From Pristionchus mayeri (lineage: Eukaryota; Nematoda; Chromadorea; Rhabditida; Neodiplogasteridae), in the NCBI GenBank assembly GCA_036245805.1, contig BTRK01000002.1, positions 21,569,067 through 21,633,066 on the forward strand: a DNA stretch of 64,000 nt. The letters are read 5' to 3'. The notes under the pieces are model-generated. The model searched no databases. It had not been told where the DNA came from and worked only from the letters and a program-made list of their open reading frames with translations. Position numbers and translations under genes: made by a program. This document shows, piece by piece, positions 33,125 through 45,499 of this stretch; position 1 is the stretch's first letter; each line of letters opens with the position of its first letter.

Positions 33125-35145
33125 TTACTGTATCCGACAGTTCTTCTTCTTCCTCCTGAGGGGGGAAAGGGGAGACACGACGACTTCCTTGCTCGATTCT
33201 ATCGATTGCCTTTCCGATTGCTCGTATCTTCTGCAATGAAGAGACTCTCCCTCTACAGCTGAGCATCCCCCCCTCCCCCCCCCCTCTCTCTCTCTCTTTA
33301 GTACCCCTCGTGCTGCAATGCCATAGACTGGTCGTAAGTGGAAGGGGAAGTCTTCGAATGAGTCCTCCTTCCTTTCTAATCCCTTTACTACTCGATTTCA
33401 TGGCGGGAGCCGTCAAGTAGTCTCTCTCCCTCTTTCTCTCTTTGTTTGTCCCTCCCTATCCGATTTCGATGCCTCGGGAGAAGAAACACTAGGGGAGAAA
33501 GTCACACCATATCCGACTGCACCTAAGAATCACACGAAGTCTTAGAAATATCTTCCCATTTCTTATTTGTGTGCATGTGAATCTAGATAAGTAAAGTGGA
33601 TCATCCCGAGGTAGTCTGAAGAGTGAGGGATGGAGTACCTGACTAGTCTGACTAGATGATGGAAGGCGTGGTCAACATTCATCCTCATCTTGGCTGAACA
33701 TTCGACGTAGGGAAGATGAAGTCTCCTCGCCAATTCTTCCCCTTCGTCCCGTTGAACCTGCGATGAATAATGATAAAGATGGAGATGAGTGTCAACTCCC
33801 CCTCCAGAAAGGAATCATCGCGTGTCTAGAGAAAGCTTTATGTTTTGCTTGCGAAGGGAAAGGAGAGGATTCTGAGGAGTGACTATCAAGTTTGCATGGG
33901 AATTCCACTAGGATTCATGCATAGTCGATTATTCCTCTATCTGTCGTCTCTCTATTAGAGAAGATAGGGATGATCTTCCCTTTTCGCCCCTCGGGTCATT
34001 TGTCTACTCTCCCCCCCCCCCCCCTCCCCCCTCACTCCCTCTGAGAATGCGATGAGAGACAAGAGAAGAAGATCTTAGAAGGGAAGATGCAACATAAACA
34101 TGGAGAAGAAGCACGAGGAAAGGGAAGAGAGAGAGAGAGAAGGAGAGGGTACTTGGGATGGAGAACAACGAATGAGGAAGGAGATCAACCAGAAGGCATC
34201 CTCCATTCAGTTCACCAAGTATCTATTCGCATCCGCGGTGATATTACTTTGCGCTCGTAGTATTCTAAGAGAGGTGAGAGGAAGAGACAGAGAGATAGAG
34301 GGGGGAGAGGGATGGAATGGGAATGGAAGGTATGTGGGGAGAAGAAATGAGTAAAGGAGAATTCTTAGTCAATGGGAAGAAGTGTTTCTCACGTGTCGAT
34401 CACTCTCCAAATCAGCCTTGTTCCCCACTAGAATCACAGGGAAATCATCTCGATCCTTCACTCGACTGATCAACTTGTGCAGTCGTTCCACTTCGGAGAA
34501 GCTGAAAGGAGGAGATTGGAATGACTTCCCCTATGAACCTTCTCTCTCCCTCCCTCTCCCAACTCCTAGTGTGACTCTTCTCGCTTTCCCTTCCCCTTTA
34601 CGATGTAATCGATTAGACAAACATTGTGATTAGAGGCTGTGACCCACTTGGAAGGAAGAAAGGGGAAGAAGCTAGGTAGATCAAGAGTCGATCAGACAAT
34701 GCAGTCAGTGGGAGGGGAGGGGGTAGGGGAGAGGGGGAGGAGAGATAAGGGAGAGGTTGCAGTTCGACTCGCCTGTTCTTGTCAGTAACAGCGAATACGA
34801 TGAGGAATCCATGGCCCGATCGTAGGTACTGTTCCCTCATCGTACTGAACTCCTCCTGACCTGCTGTGTCCAGCACTTAATTATCGATCGGGATTAGAGG
34901 GAGACGAATGGATACTGTACCTTCCAATTGACAGATGTCATCGTCGACAAAGCATTGCTTAGTGTACGAATCTTCGATGGTTGGATCATAATCAGAGACG
35001 AAGTATTGCTCAAGAGAGTAAGTAATGAGTGGTAGGATAGAAGGGAATGAACCTGTATGAACTGAATGGTCAATGCCGATTTGCCGACTCCGCCCCCTCC
35101 AATAACGACTAATTTGAAGGGATTTTGATTGGGAGGACGAACCAT
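33125..35145 (-). CDS. ras-2: Ras-family GTPase, R-Ras/M-Ras type
   Basis: The start at 35145 reads [20 protein letters not shown], giving the P-loop GGGGVGKS. Exons continue with [19 protein letters not shown] (effector region YDPTIEDSY), [20 protein letters not shown] (switch II), [33 protein letters not shown] (NKAD base specificity), and [20 protein letters not shown] (SAK). The last exon (33233-33125) adds [18 protein letters not shown] and a polybasic end [10 protein letters not shown]. The CAAX box CRIQ ends in Gln, which favours farnesylation. Switch and effector sequences are closest to M-Ras/R-Ras. The last intron is about 400 nt and purine-rich. It is divergently paired with pdl-1. 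Confidence 0.92.
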
Positions 35146-35714
35146 GGTCGGGAATCTCTCCCCTATTCTCTCTTGCTCCCTCCACTTCTCCTCTCTCCCA
35201 CAATACAAAACTCCTCCCCCTTCTTCACTCGAATGTTGCTCCTCCCCTAGAATGGAAGTGACCTGAAAGATGAAAGAGAGGGAGAGTCCCATTCATACCA
35301 ATCTAATCCCTGATAACACCAATACATGCAGTCAATGGAGACCACGGATAGAGTGAGACAACCCCCTCCCCCCTCCTCTCCCCTCTTCTCCGTTCAATCC
35401 GTGATGTTGACCCTCGAGGGACAAGCAAAGGGATTCATTCATGGGAACACCTAACAGACTAGCACTGTCCACTCCTCACTTCTCATCTCCTCCTTCCTCT
35501 CCATCCTTTTATCCACATCTTCCGTAATTGAGTCCTCCTCTTCCTCCCCTTCCTCCTCTTTCTCACTCCATCTTTTCCTCTTTTCTCTCTCTCTCCCTTC
35601 TTACTTCAAACAGATTCTCCCATCCCTTCTCGAATAAATTTGTGGTAGTCTTGGCAACGAGAGAGGACTCTCTCTCTCTCTCTCCATTCCCCAGTCTTCT
35701 CATTCCTTCTCAAG
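35146..35714. promoter_or_regulatory. shared bidirectional promoter region of ras-2 and pdl-1
   Basis: 569 nt separate the two divergent start codons. It is strongly pyrimidine-rich on the plus strand (CTCC and CTCT runs, CTCTCTCTCTCTCTC at 35669-35683). No TATA box is obvious. Both 5' UTRs must lie here, leaving little room for two independent promoters. Confidence 0.6.
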
Positions 35715-36872
<1,158 letters not shown>

Positions 36873-37179
36873 TCTCCCCCTCCCTCCTCCCCTATCATCC
36901 CCTTCATCTTATTTGATCTCATTTGGCGCTACTCACTTCGATCTCGTGTTTCTCTTCACTACTCTCGAACAAAAAACGTCTGAAAATTGAAAAAATACAT
37001 CATTATCTATCAGCATTTGTGTACATACAACTGTTGAACTTTATTCATTTGTTTTATGCAGTTTCAATCAAAGATTCGACTTCCCTTGGATAAACATATA
37101 CATTTCTGCAGAGAGATGTAATGTGTGTTTTACTGTGGTACAAGCTTCATTTCTTAAAGAAATACACTGGACCATTTTT
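36873..37179. other. intergenic, nothing recognised
   Basis: The 3' flank of pdl-1; AT-rich, no gene. Confidence 0.5.
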
Positions 37180-37436
37180 TTAAAGTTTCCCAACACCCAT
37201 GAAAATAATTTGAATTGGCGGAAGTACCCTGATCACGACAAAACGAGCGAGATAGTGTGTAAAAGGGAGAGAGCGGGCGTGATCAAGCAATTCAGACTCT
37301 TACTTTGCGGCTCTACCCTGGTGCAAATATTGAATTTCAATTATTTATATTATACCAGTTTAACTAATTAGAGCCCGTTTTATTACATTGTTAAATAATA
37401 TAGAAAGGCATTTTCGAGGGTGTTGGGTAACTTTAA
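37180..37436. mobile_element. MITE of the TTAAAGTTACCC family (copy 2)
   Basis: The left end TTAAAGTTTCCCAACACCC and the right end GGGTGTTGGGTAACTTTAA are inverted repeats of 19 bp with one mismatch. The element is 257 bp. Its inside shares the GATCACG...GAGAGAGCG pattern with other family members. Confidence 0.82.
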
Positions 37437-37491
37437 TGATTGATACAATAATAGAAGTATTTCACGAAAAAAAGAAATTTCATAAATCAGC

Positions 37492-37600
37492 TTAAAGTTA
37501 CCCAACAAGGACGAAACCCTGATCTCACCCTGATCCCGTCGCGTGCACGAGAGAGTATGCAAAAGTGAGAGAGCGCGGATGCTAAATTTATTCATTTTAT
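37492..37600. mobile_element. truncated MITE of the TTAAAGTTACCC family
   Basis: It begins TTAAAGTTACCCAACAAGGA and matches one end of the 54863 copy for about 90 bp, through GCACGAGAGAGTATGCAAAA, then stops. No second end is found before the hAT element. Confidence 0.7.
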
Positions 37601-37615
37601 TTATAGACAGGATCT

Positions 37616-38529
37616 TAGGGACTGCAACGGTGTTAACGAACGAGCAAAACAATTCACATATGGGTACCCAATCGAAGAGTATGCCTACCCCATTCCGACT
37701 TATCACTTTAGTTTTAAAAAATAATGATCAACTAAAGAAAAAAACAATAATAAACATAAGTCAAAATGCCGACGCTTTCAGTCCAAGTGGAGCGCATCTC
37801 AAGTCACCCCTTCACTCCGAATTATCGCAAACTGAAGTAGCTGATTTTTATTGAAGTCACGCAAAACCATTTATTGTATGGTTTTTACTTGTGAATAGCA
37901 CTCTAGCAGCCACTAATTATCAGTTATATTTACAAATTCGGAAAGAAATTATTCTAGACACTGACAATCATAGATTACGGTAGTTGCAAATTCGACGTTC
38001 ATTTTCTCCGAGGACGACATTCGTATATTTCTAATTTTGTAATATAAGATGCGCATCGATGTCCTGAAATACATACTTAAAAATCTCAAATATACGAATG
38101 TCGTCCTCCGAGGAAACATTGAAAGTTCATTTTCGTAACGGTAAAACGCTCAATTTTGACGGCCTCATTCTCTTTTATTTAATATTTATATTTATTTTTA
38201 TGTTGAAAACCATTTTTTGTGCTTCATAATCTACAAATACTGAGAAAAAGAAGCTTCAACACTTAGTTCTGAAAACACATGTATTTTCGATCGCTTCGGA
38301 CTTCTCCAATTCTGCAACATGTCTCTTCTTGCCATGCTTGGTGTTCTTTCAATATGTGTTCATATTCATTCCAATCAAAAAAATTGTTTAAAAATCGCAT
38401 TAAATATTTTTTTTAAATGTTTTAAAATATTGAAAGAATTTGGCCTGGAAAGTACGGTAGTTTGAAAGCAAAAGCGTCGGAAGGAGGCAACCAATATTTC
38501 GTACTCAAAAATTCGGGCTGCCGTCCCTA
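37616..38529 (-). mobile_element. hAT-type non-autonomous element, copy A (914 bp)
   Basis: The ends are TAGGGACTGCAACGG and, inverted, TAGGGACGGCAGC. It is flanked by a perfect 8-bp target duplication CAGGATCT (37608-37615 and 38530-38537). It is the reverse-orientation partner of copy B at 46205; shared blocks include ATTCGGGCTGCCGTCC at one end and AATTCACA.ATGGGTAC at the other. It has no transposase frame. The TIR form and 8-bp duplication are typical of the hAT superfamily. Confidence 0.92.
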
Positions 38530-38791
38530 CAGGATCTTTTTTGGCTATTTCCAAAACGTTGCAATTAACTGAAATTTGCTCCCACAACGACATTCCTTAC
38601 AACGAGCTTGCATAGACGACTCCGCTAAAATCAGGAAAAAATAATTCCATTCGGTGAAATGCATGAAATGTCCTATTGATTTTCGCGTTATTATTACGTA
38701 AACTTGCAAGCTTGCCTGCTCATATCATTTCAATAGATGTTTCAAACCTCGTTTCATTATAGGGCCCACTCACTCTTGTACTCTTCTCGAA

Positions 38792-38965
38792 ATGGTCGCC
38801 TGGCGCTCGGTCGGAATTAACTACGTCAGATACTCGCAGCTTGCTGCCCAAGTCACCAGAAAATGCCTCAAGGGAGACGCTGCAAAGGAGGCCGCCAAGA
38901 AACAGTCCGCCACCGTCAAGATCACTAAGTGGGAGTCCGGCAAGCCTATCAAGAAGAACGATTAA
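38792..38965 (+). CDS. ATP synthase subunit epsilon, mitochondrial
   Basis: A single exon of 57 codons: MVAWRSVGINYVRYSQLAAQ, then VTRKCLKGDAAKEAAKKQ and KITKWESGKPIKKND. This is the complete small epsilon subunit of the F1 central stalk, with the conserved N-terminal WR..GxxYxxYSxxAAxxxRxxLK pattern. In C. elegans the orthologue is hpo-18. EHS-1 starts 186 nt downstream on the same strand. Confidence 0.95.
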   Translation: MVAWRSVGINYVRYSQLAAQVTRKCLKGDAAKEAAKKQSATVKITKWESGKPIKKND

Positions 38966-39150
38966 ATGCTGCGAAGATGAAGGAGCACCTCGTCGATCAC
39001 CGCCTATCATTCCATTCTCATTCCGAAAATTGAATCAGTGTTGTGTCGATGTTCTTGCCCCGCGATCCGTTCTTGTTTATACGTAGATGTTTTGAGGAAG
39101 GATAAAGAATTTTAGGATTACTTCCCCTTTCGCACTCACGGGATCCGGGG

Positions 39151-42100
39151 ATGGCCGATCTCAACCAGCTAGTGCACCCCCACGGACCGTTCTACGAATC
39201 ACTTTACCAAAGAGTGAGTCGTGCCCTGATTCGGAAACTGGTGTTAACGGGTGTTGTACATTGTGGGAATTTCATTTAGTGGGTACGTCTGATGTGCTAG
39301 TAATGTAATCATTACGTCTCAAAGTGCGGCCTCTCTGCGTTGAAAAAAACCTACCGGTGAGAGAGTATGAGGAATGACGGGATATATTACGGTATTCCGC
39401 GCTTCTACAGTGTTCCATTTTTCGTTTGAATTTGTGGCCTTTTTACATCACCTGAGCCCTCGTGTAGGAAGAATTTTGAGCTGGATCCATCTGGTGCGGG
39501 TATCGTCACGTCTGGCCCTGTCGTTGAGCTGTTGAAGACTTCTGGTCTGCCTACTCAACTTCTTGGCTTGGTCAGTATTCTTGTTTCAGCTGGCTTCAGG
39601 AGTTTAATGTTGATTAATGTAGAAAAATCGGGAAAACAAACTGATATTATAAGCCAATGTTTTATTGTCAATGATTTTATCTTTTTGAATTGATTTACAG
39701 TCTAGCTCCTTACGAAAGCTTAATTACTTCATGACAGTGATAATGCCAAATACATCATATTATTGGTTGTTTTTTTTCATTTCATTTGGCGCTCACAATC
39801 ACTGAAAATTGGATAGTTCTCTTGAAGATATTGGACTTGCGAATGATTTATCGGAACAACCGATTATACAGATATGGGAGGAGGCAGATTATGCGAAGAG
39901 AGGCTACTTGGACAAGCGAGGAGTCTTCATAGCTCTCAAGCTGGTCGCAGCTGCACAGGTAGCATTGCCCTGTTCCGTAGTTCCAGTCATCCGAGTAACA
40001 GTCTGATTCATGTTATTAAAGAAGTGTGTGAGTGGATAAATTAGTTTTTCTTAACAGAGCGGTCAATCTCCATCCTCTGCGAGTCTGAGTCTTCCTCTCG
40101 GTCCTCCCACTCTAGGAGGTGTCTCTCCGATGTTCCCAACTGGGATGTCTCCCGGAGGAGCAGTCGCGCAGTGGGGAATCTCTCCCACTGATCAGGCTAG
40201 CATTTTTTTGTCGACGAATATCCGGAATTTTAAGAGTATATAAAGAAATTTTTTCTCCCACGAGACCATGGGTATATCACGCCTCTCACGGGAGAATCGA
40301 GCTAGAATCGCTATTATAGGGATTGGAGGGAAAATCGGCAAATGACTTCTTACCGGTTTTGATCATCCCAAGGCATGTCTGTCTGACCCCCAAAGTTGCA
40401 ATTTACATACTTCATTTTGGAGCTCCCTACACCGGGTCGTCTACAGGCTGCTCCCACTTTGACCACAATTTTAGCGATTATTGTGGTAGATAGGCGAAAA
40501 TACTCCTCTGAGTGACTCCCACTCATTTTTCGCGGTCTATCGATCCTTGTAAACCATATCCCATAAAATTTAATTTTTAAATTAATTTCATTTATTAATT
40601 TTTAAAAAATTAATTTTAAATGTAGGTAAAGGTGCAAAAGAAATTTTCACGGTAAATTCAGCTCATCAAGAGCTTTCGAATAAGTGGTTTATGGAACAAA
40701 TACGATTTCTTAAACACCATTAGTGTCTAACTTATATTTTCCTTATCATTTGAACTTTATTTTCAACAGGAAAAATGAGAGAGATCAATCATTTTTGATC
40801 TCGCTCTGTGAAGAGAGCGGTGTGAGAGTGAAATTTCCTGTTGAAAATAAAGTTCAAATGATAAGGAAAAGATAAGTTTGACAAAGATGGTGTTTAAGAA
40901 ATCGTATTTTTTCCGTAAACCACTTATTCGAAAGCTCTTGATGAGCTGCATCATTTTTTTACTGTGAAAATATTTTTGGGGCCTTTACCTACATTTTTGA
41001 GGAAATTGGCATTGAATGTAGCACAGTAAAAATTGATTTTTGTGGGATATGGGTTACAAGGATCGATAGACCGCGATAAATGAGTGGGGGTCACTAAGAG
41101 GAGTATTTTCGTATATCTATCACTAGAATCGCTAAAATTGTGGTCAAAGTGGGGGCAGCCTGCAGCATACCCGGTGTAGGGAGCTCCAAAATGAAGTATG
41201 CAAAAACTTTGGGGGTCAGTCAGGCATGCCTTCGGATGATCAAAATCGGTAAGAACCGATTTGCTGATTTTCCCTCCAATCCCCGGACTAGCTCGGTTCT
41301 CTCGTGAGAGGCATGATATTAATTTAGATTTGTGTGAATATAACTAGAATGTGATCTGCTATAAAAAAATAAGTAGTTCCATTTGCAGGCGAAGTACGAC
41401 GCGATCTTCGATTCGCTGCAACCCGAAAATGGGAGACTTCCGGGAGGGAAGGTAGGCGGACTTTCTCTTTGCGTCCATACGAGAACACTCGAAGGTGCGT
41501 CCTGTTCTGCTCAACTCGGGACTCAATCCGAATATGCTTGCTAAGATATGGGAATTGGCTGACCAGGACAAGGACGGATTTCTGGATAGAGTTGAGATGA
41601 ATGTCGCCCTTCATCTTGTGTACAGGTGAGTGTTCACTATTTCAAACAATTTTCAACATTTTTCAAATTTAGTATTGTTAAAGTTACCCAACAACCGTGC
41701 AAAATTTTTAAATTAGCGCCTGAACAATACCTTACCACGAATTGCATGAACATGCACTAAGTACCGTAATTTAAAATGCGCGGTTTGTTTAAATTTTGTT
41801 TAATCGATTATGTGGGCCTAATATTGAAGTTTTTGCTGTTCAAATATATATTTCTACAACCGGGCGAGAAGCGAGGATGAATTTTGGTATAGAACCGGGC
41901 TTGTGAACGCTAATTAGTGCACACAAAGTATTCATGTTTCAAACCTCGCGGGAAAATGGGTCTTGATCAGGGTTGCGCAACACATGTTTTGAGGTCGACT
42001 GTGACTAATTATTGATTTTCTGATTTTATTAGTATTGCATTTCTACTAGTCTATTTTATGTCTATCAGTTTCAGGAATAAAAATATAGGCCATTTTGACG

Positions 42101-44730
42101 GTTGTTGGGTAGTTGGGTAACTTTAATAAGTAGCGAAGCTAAAGTAGATGATGGAAATAAATTGAGAGCTCTGCAAGGAGAGGCAGTTCCTCGCTCTCTT
42201 CCCGACCATCTCATTCATCCTACCAAGTCGATGTTGTCTAGAAGGAACTCCGTCGCCAGTGCATCAGGTCTACTTCCTCGTTCTCTCATGCTACTCATTA
42301 TTGTTGTATTGCTAACGCCTTTTCTTTTGAGGAACTGTTCGATCTCGTGCGGGCAGTGTTTCTTCTCTTCACGAGATGTCTCAGTACACTCCGACTCATG
42401 CTGCATCTGCTGCTCCTAATCGACCGTACTCCGTGCAGGCGCCTCGACCTCCTTCTCTCACTCCACAACATACCGTCAGTCAACTCGACATACAATTTGT
42501 GTTATAATATACATTAAGCAAGTTGTGCTCTGATTGGTACTAATGGTTACTCTGATAATGAGAGAAGGTACAATATCCCATTTGTTTAGGGTCAACGAAG
42601 TGGTGGTGGAGAGGGAGTAATGGAAGGAGATTGGCCAGTAAGAGTGGCTGACTATGCTGATCACTTCGCTCTTCTCGATACGGATCGAGATGGACTGGTG
42701 AATGGACTCGACTGCAGAGGATTCCTAATGAATACTAATCTGCCCCAGCACATGTTGGCACATGCTTGGTCAGTCAATACTTGCAGTATTTTTACATGAC
42801 AATTTTCGATCGTGCATTTAATATTGCTCGCCAGATGATAGTTCCTCCAACGGTTTGGGTGTATGGGCTTATTGTAGGGCATTGGTGGACATGAACCAAT
42901 CAGGGATGCTGTCACTCGAGCAGTTTTCACTCCTCCTCTATCTGATTCATCGTCTCTCTTCTCTGGGAGAAGACCTTCCTCGTGCCCTTCCCGTCCATCT
43001 CGTCCCTCCCTCAATGAGAACCCCCACTTCGAACGGAGTTCCCCTTCCTCCTTCTCTCCCTTCTTCCCCTCTCGAAGACGACGACGAGGCAATGACACTC
43101 GTCGCAGATATCACTCGAATGGAAGAAGAAAGGAAGATGGCAGAGGAGGAAATGACACAGATTGAAGCTGAGATGAAGAGGAAACAGAACGAGATGAAAC
43201 AACTCAGTCTTGAATTGAAGACACTCGAGGCGACTGTGAAGCAACTGGAGAAGCAGAAGGCGGAAGCAAATAGGTAGAGAAAGAGAGAAGGAGGAAGGAG
43301 GAGAGAGGGAGGGGTAGAGTTGATGATGGGACTGTGCAGGCGACTGGGAGAGATGGACGACCAGAAGAAGAGACTGATGGCAGCGGCAGAGGCGAGTAGA
43401 GGGAAGAGTGCTGAGACAACGAAGAGGATGGAGAACCTCGTCGGAGAGACTCAGAGAGCCACTCAGAATAAGGAGGTGAGGAAGGGAAGGGAAGGAAGGG
43501 AGAGAGAAGGCTGTGTTATCTGATCCCACTATTACCATGGTCTACTGAGTCCTTTCTGTAGATGATAGAGTGATTGTGTTGCAGGAGGACGATGCAAAGA
43601 TGGGAGGACTGCGTGAGGAAGTGGCGGGATTGGAGGGAGAAGCAGCCAGTGTAGAGGCATCACTGAGGAGTGAACTGCATGCATTGGAAGTAGGTGGAGA
43701 GAGGCGGAATGAAGCTGATGGAGATTGAAGGGCACTGTGGGAGAATTGTCTCGGTTGGAGAGAGAAGCAAGTTCTCTCGAGAAGGAAAAGGAGAAGACTA
43801 CTAAAGTGAATGCGACCATCGACGAGGCTATTCGAGTGAGTAGAGGGAAGATCCATCGGATGACAAGAGTGCTGTGACGGGATAGTAAATGAGTTGCGTG
43901 TTCTTGAGGAACTGGATGGTGCGATGGAGAAGGGAGAGCAGTGCAGTGTTCTCTTCGAGGACTTTTCTCGATTCTCTCTGGCAGATACTCCTTCTACTTC
44001 TTACACGAATAGCTCTGCCTATGCAGGGAAGAGCGTCCCTCCCGGTGAGTTTGCATCAACCGTCGGCTCTTGTGCTGAAGCCCAGATCTAGACGATTTCT
44101 ACCCTCATTTTTAGTGTTTCAATGCGAAATGATTAGTCAACACATAACGTTAATCTTACGATTGTCGTTATTCTTTTAAAATGTATCCTATCTACAGTGT
44201 AGATTCTACACTACTTCCGAACGCAACCTCACTACCATGCAATTGATGCCAGAGCGGAGCGAAGGGACGCTCTGGCATAATTTAGGTTTTAGGATCTAGG
44301 CTTCAGCACAAGAGCCCAATCTTCCATACTCATCCGTCCAATCGTTTTCTATTCTTCTAATTGGTGTATCATTGTTCGTTGCAGATCCGTTCGGCAATTC
44401 TGCGCCAGTGCAATCCTTCTCCGCTTTCGGAAGTGTGGGAGGGGGTAAGGCTCCGCCCCCTCGTCCCGCCCCTCCTGGAGGAGGGAACAGAGCCACTCCT
44501 GTTCACGACCCCTTCGCAAATGCGTATGTTTTCTGCTTCATTTCGTATATGGATCGAATTTGTTTTCACGGCTGTTCCGATCCTTCTTATTTCTTGTTCT
44601 TTCTTTTAAAAAATATAAAGAATCTATACATTTCCAGCGATCCTTTCACTGGGAACGAGCCTGCTTTTGGAGGGGGAAACCCTGCATCTTCTGCCTTTAC
44701 CGATTTTGCTAATTTCGGCCAGTTTAGCTA

Positions 44731-44731
<1 letters not shown>
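39151..44731 (+). CDS. ehs-1: EH-domain endocytic protein (EPS15 / EHS-1)
   Basis: Three EH domains appear in order. EH1: [53 protein letters not shown] (39151-39960). EH2: [40 protein letters not shown] and [20 protein letters not shown] (41388-41625). EH3: [19 protein letters not shown] and [20 protein letters not shown] (42650-42955). A long coiled coil follows ([20 protein letters not shown] to about 43920). The C-terminus carries DPF motifs (DPFGN, DPFAN, DPFTG) and ends [10 protein letters not shown] at 44731. EPS15 proteins bind NPF peptides through EH domains and AP-2 through DPF motifs at clathrin-coated pits. Introns house at least three repeats (40273, 41679, 44065). A possible trans-splice acceptor, AATTTTAG, ends near 39113. 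Confidence 0.93.
40273..41319. mobile_element. fold-back element with about 0.5 kb arms, in an ehs-1 intron
   Basis: The left arm runs from ATATCACGCCTCTCACG (40273) to about 40790. The right arm is its reverse complement, ending CGTGAGAGGCATGATAT (41319). The arms are imperfect, with small indels, and meet around a short spacer near 40795 (GATCAATCATTTTTGATC). No open frame is found. Confidence 0.88.
41679..42126. mobile_element. MITE of the TTAAAGTTACCC family (copy 3) in an ehs-1 intron
   Basis: The left end is TTAAAGTTACCCAACAACCG. The right end is CGGTTGTTGGGT, then an extra AGTTGGGT, then AACTTTAA, so the terminal repeat carries a small duplication. It is 448 bp with no coding capacity. 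Confidence 0.82.
44065..44316. mobile_element. 252-bp MITE in an ehs-1 intron
   Basis: Terminal inverted repeats GGCTCTTGTGCTGAAGCC at the left and GGCTTCAGCACAAGAGCC at the right match perfectly over 18 bp, with AGATC continuing inside. An internal palindrome, CAGTGTAGATTCTACACT, lies at 44196-44213. Confidence 0.88.

Positions 44732-44770
<39 letters not shown>
44732..44770. repeat. (AT)n microsatellite
   Basis: About 17 AT units directly after the ehs-1 stop codon, in its 3' UTR or immediate flank. Confidence 0.95.
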
Positions 44771-44773
<3 letters not shown>

Positions 44774-45499
44774 TTTCTTCAGTAATTATGTCGTAGTTAC
44801 TACACTAACTCATTCCGTGGGCATAGATTGACTCTACCCGATGTATACTAATTGTGAATGCCAGTCTATTGAACCACTTTCGGATTATATTTTCACTTTG
44901 CCATTTTTTCCTAGATACCACTGTACTAAGATTCCCCTGAAAATGAAAATTACAGATATACAATACAATTAATAATTTATGTTTCGCAAACTCCGCTCAA
45001 TTCTTAGATGTAGGTAACTACTAAAGTATTTTCACAACATAATATTCTCTCGATTGAATCGTGTTTTAGAATACTTCGAAATTGTAGCACTAATGTAATC
45101 ACCGTTCAGATCGTGCAGAAAATACATGGCCAAAAGTTTACCAGATTTTTATTATTAGTGTTGCAATTTCGGTCAGGATTGTATTCCCTCCTAGTAACGA
45201 TAAAGTATTTATTGACTATGTATCTATGGTGATTCCTCCCCTCTGCACGGTCTTCTCTCTCCTCTCTCTCTCTCCGTCTGCAGCTGTCCATCCATCCTCC
45301 TTTCGATTCGACGAGAGCGACAGACACACAGGGTGGGATAGAGTCTCCCTCCTCCGATGGGCGGAGTCAGTGAAGGGGAGGGACTGAGAGAGAGACCAAG
45401 TCCACTCACGACTGATCCCTCTGAAGACATCCTTTGATCCATTTCCATTCATTGTCACTATGCTCCAGCCGTTCTACTGTATACCTTACAGTGTCTACA
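44771..45499. other. intergenic, nothing recognised
   Basis: ehs-1 3' flank and the upstream region of the acidic-protein gene. A frame on the minus strand (45106-45458) is Ser/Arg-rich with no partner exon. No RNA gene is recognised. Confidence 0.45.

Noticed and set aside
34100..34354. Lys/Glu-rich plus-strand frame inside a ras-2 intron
   Set aside because: Purine-rich intron sequence without start context or partner exons.
43011..43538. 175-codon minus frame opposite the ehs-1 coiled coil
   Set aside because: It is antisense to a well-supported coding exon. The Ser/Leu-rich composition is what an antisense of Glu/Lys/Arg coding gives.
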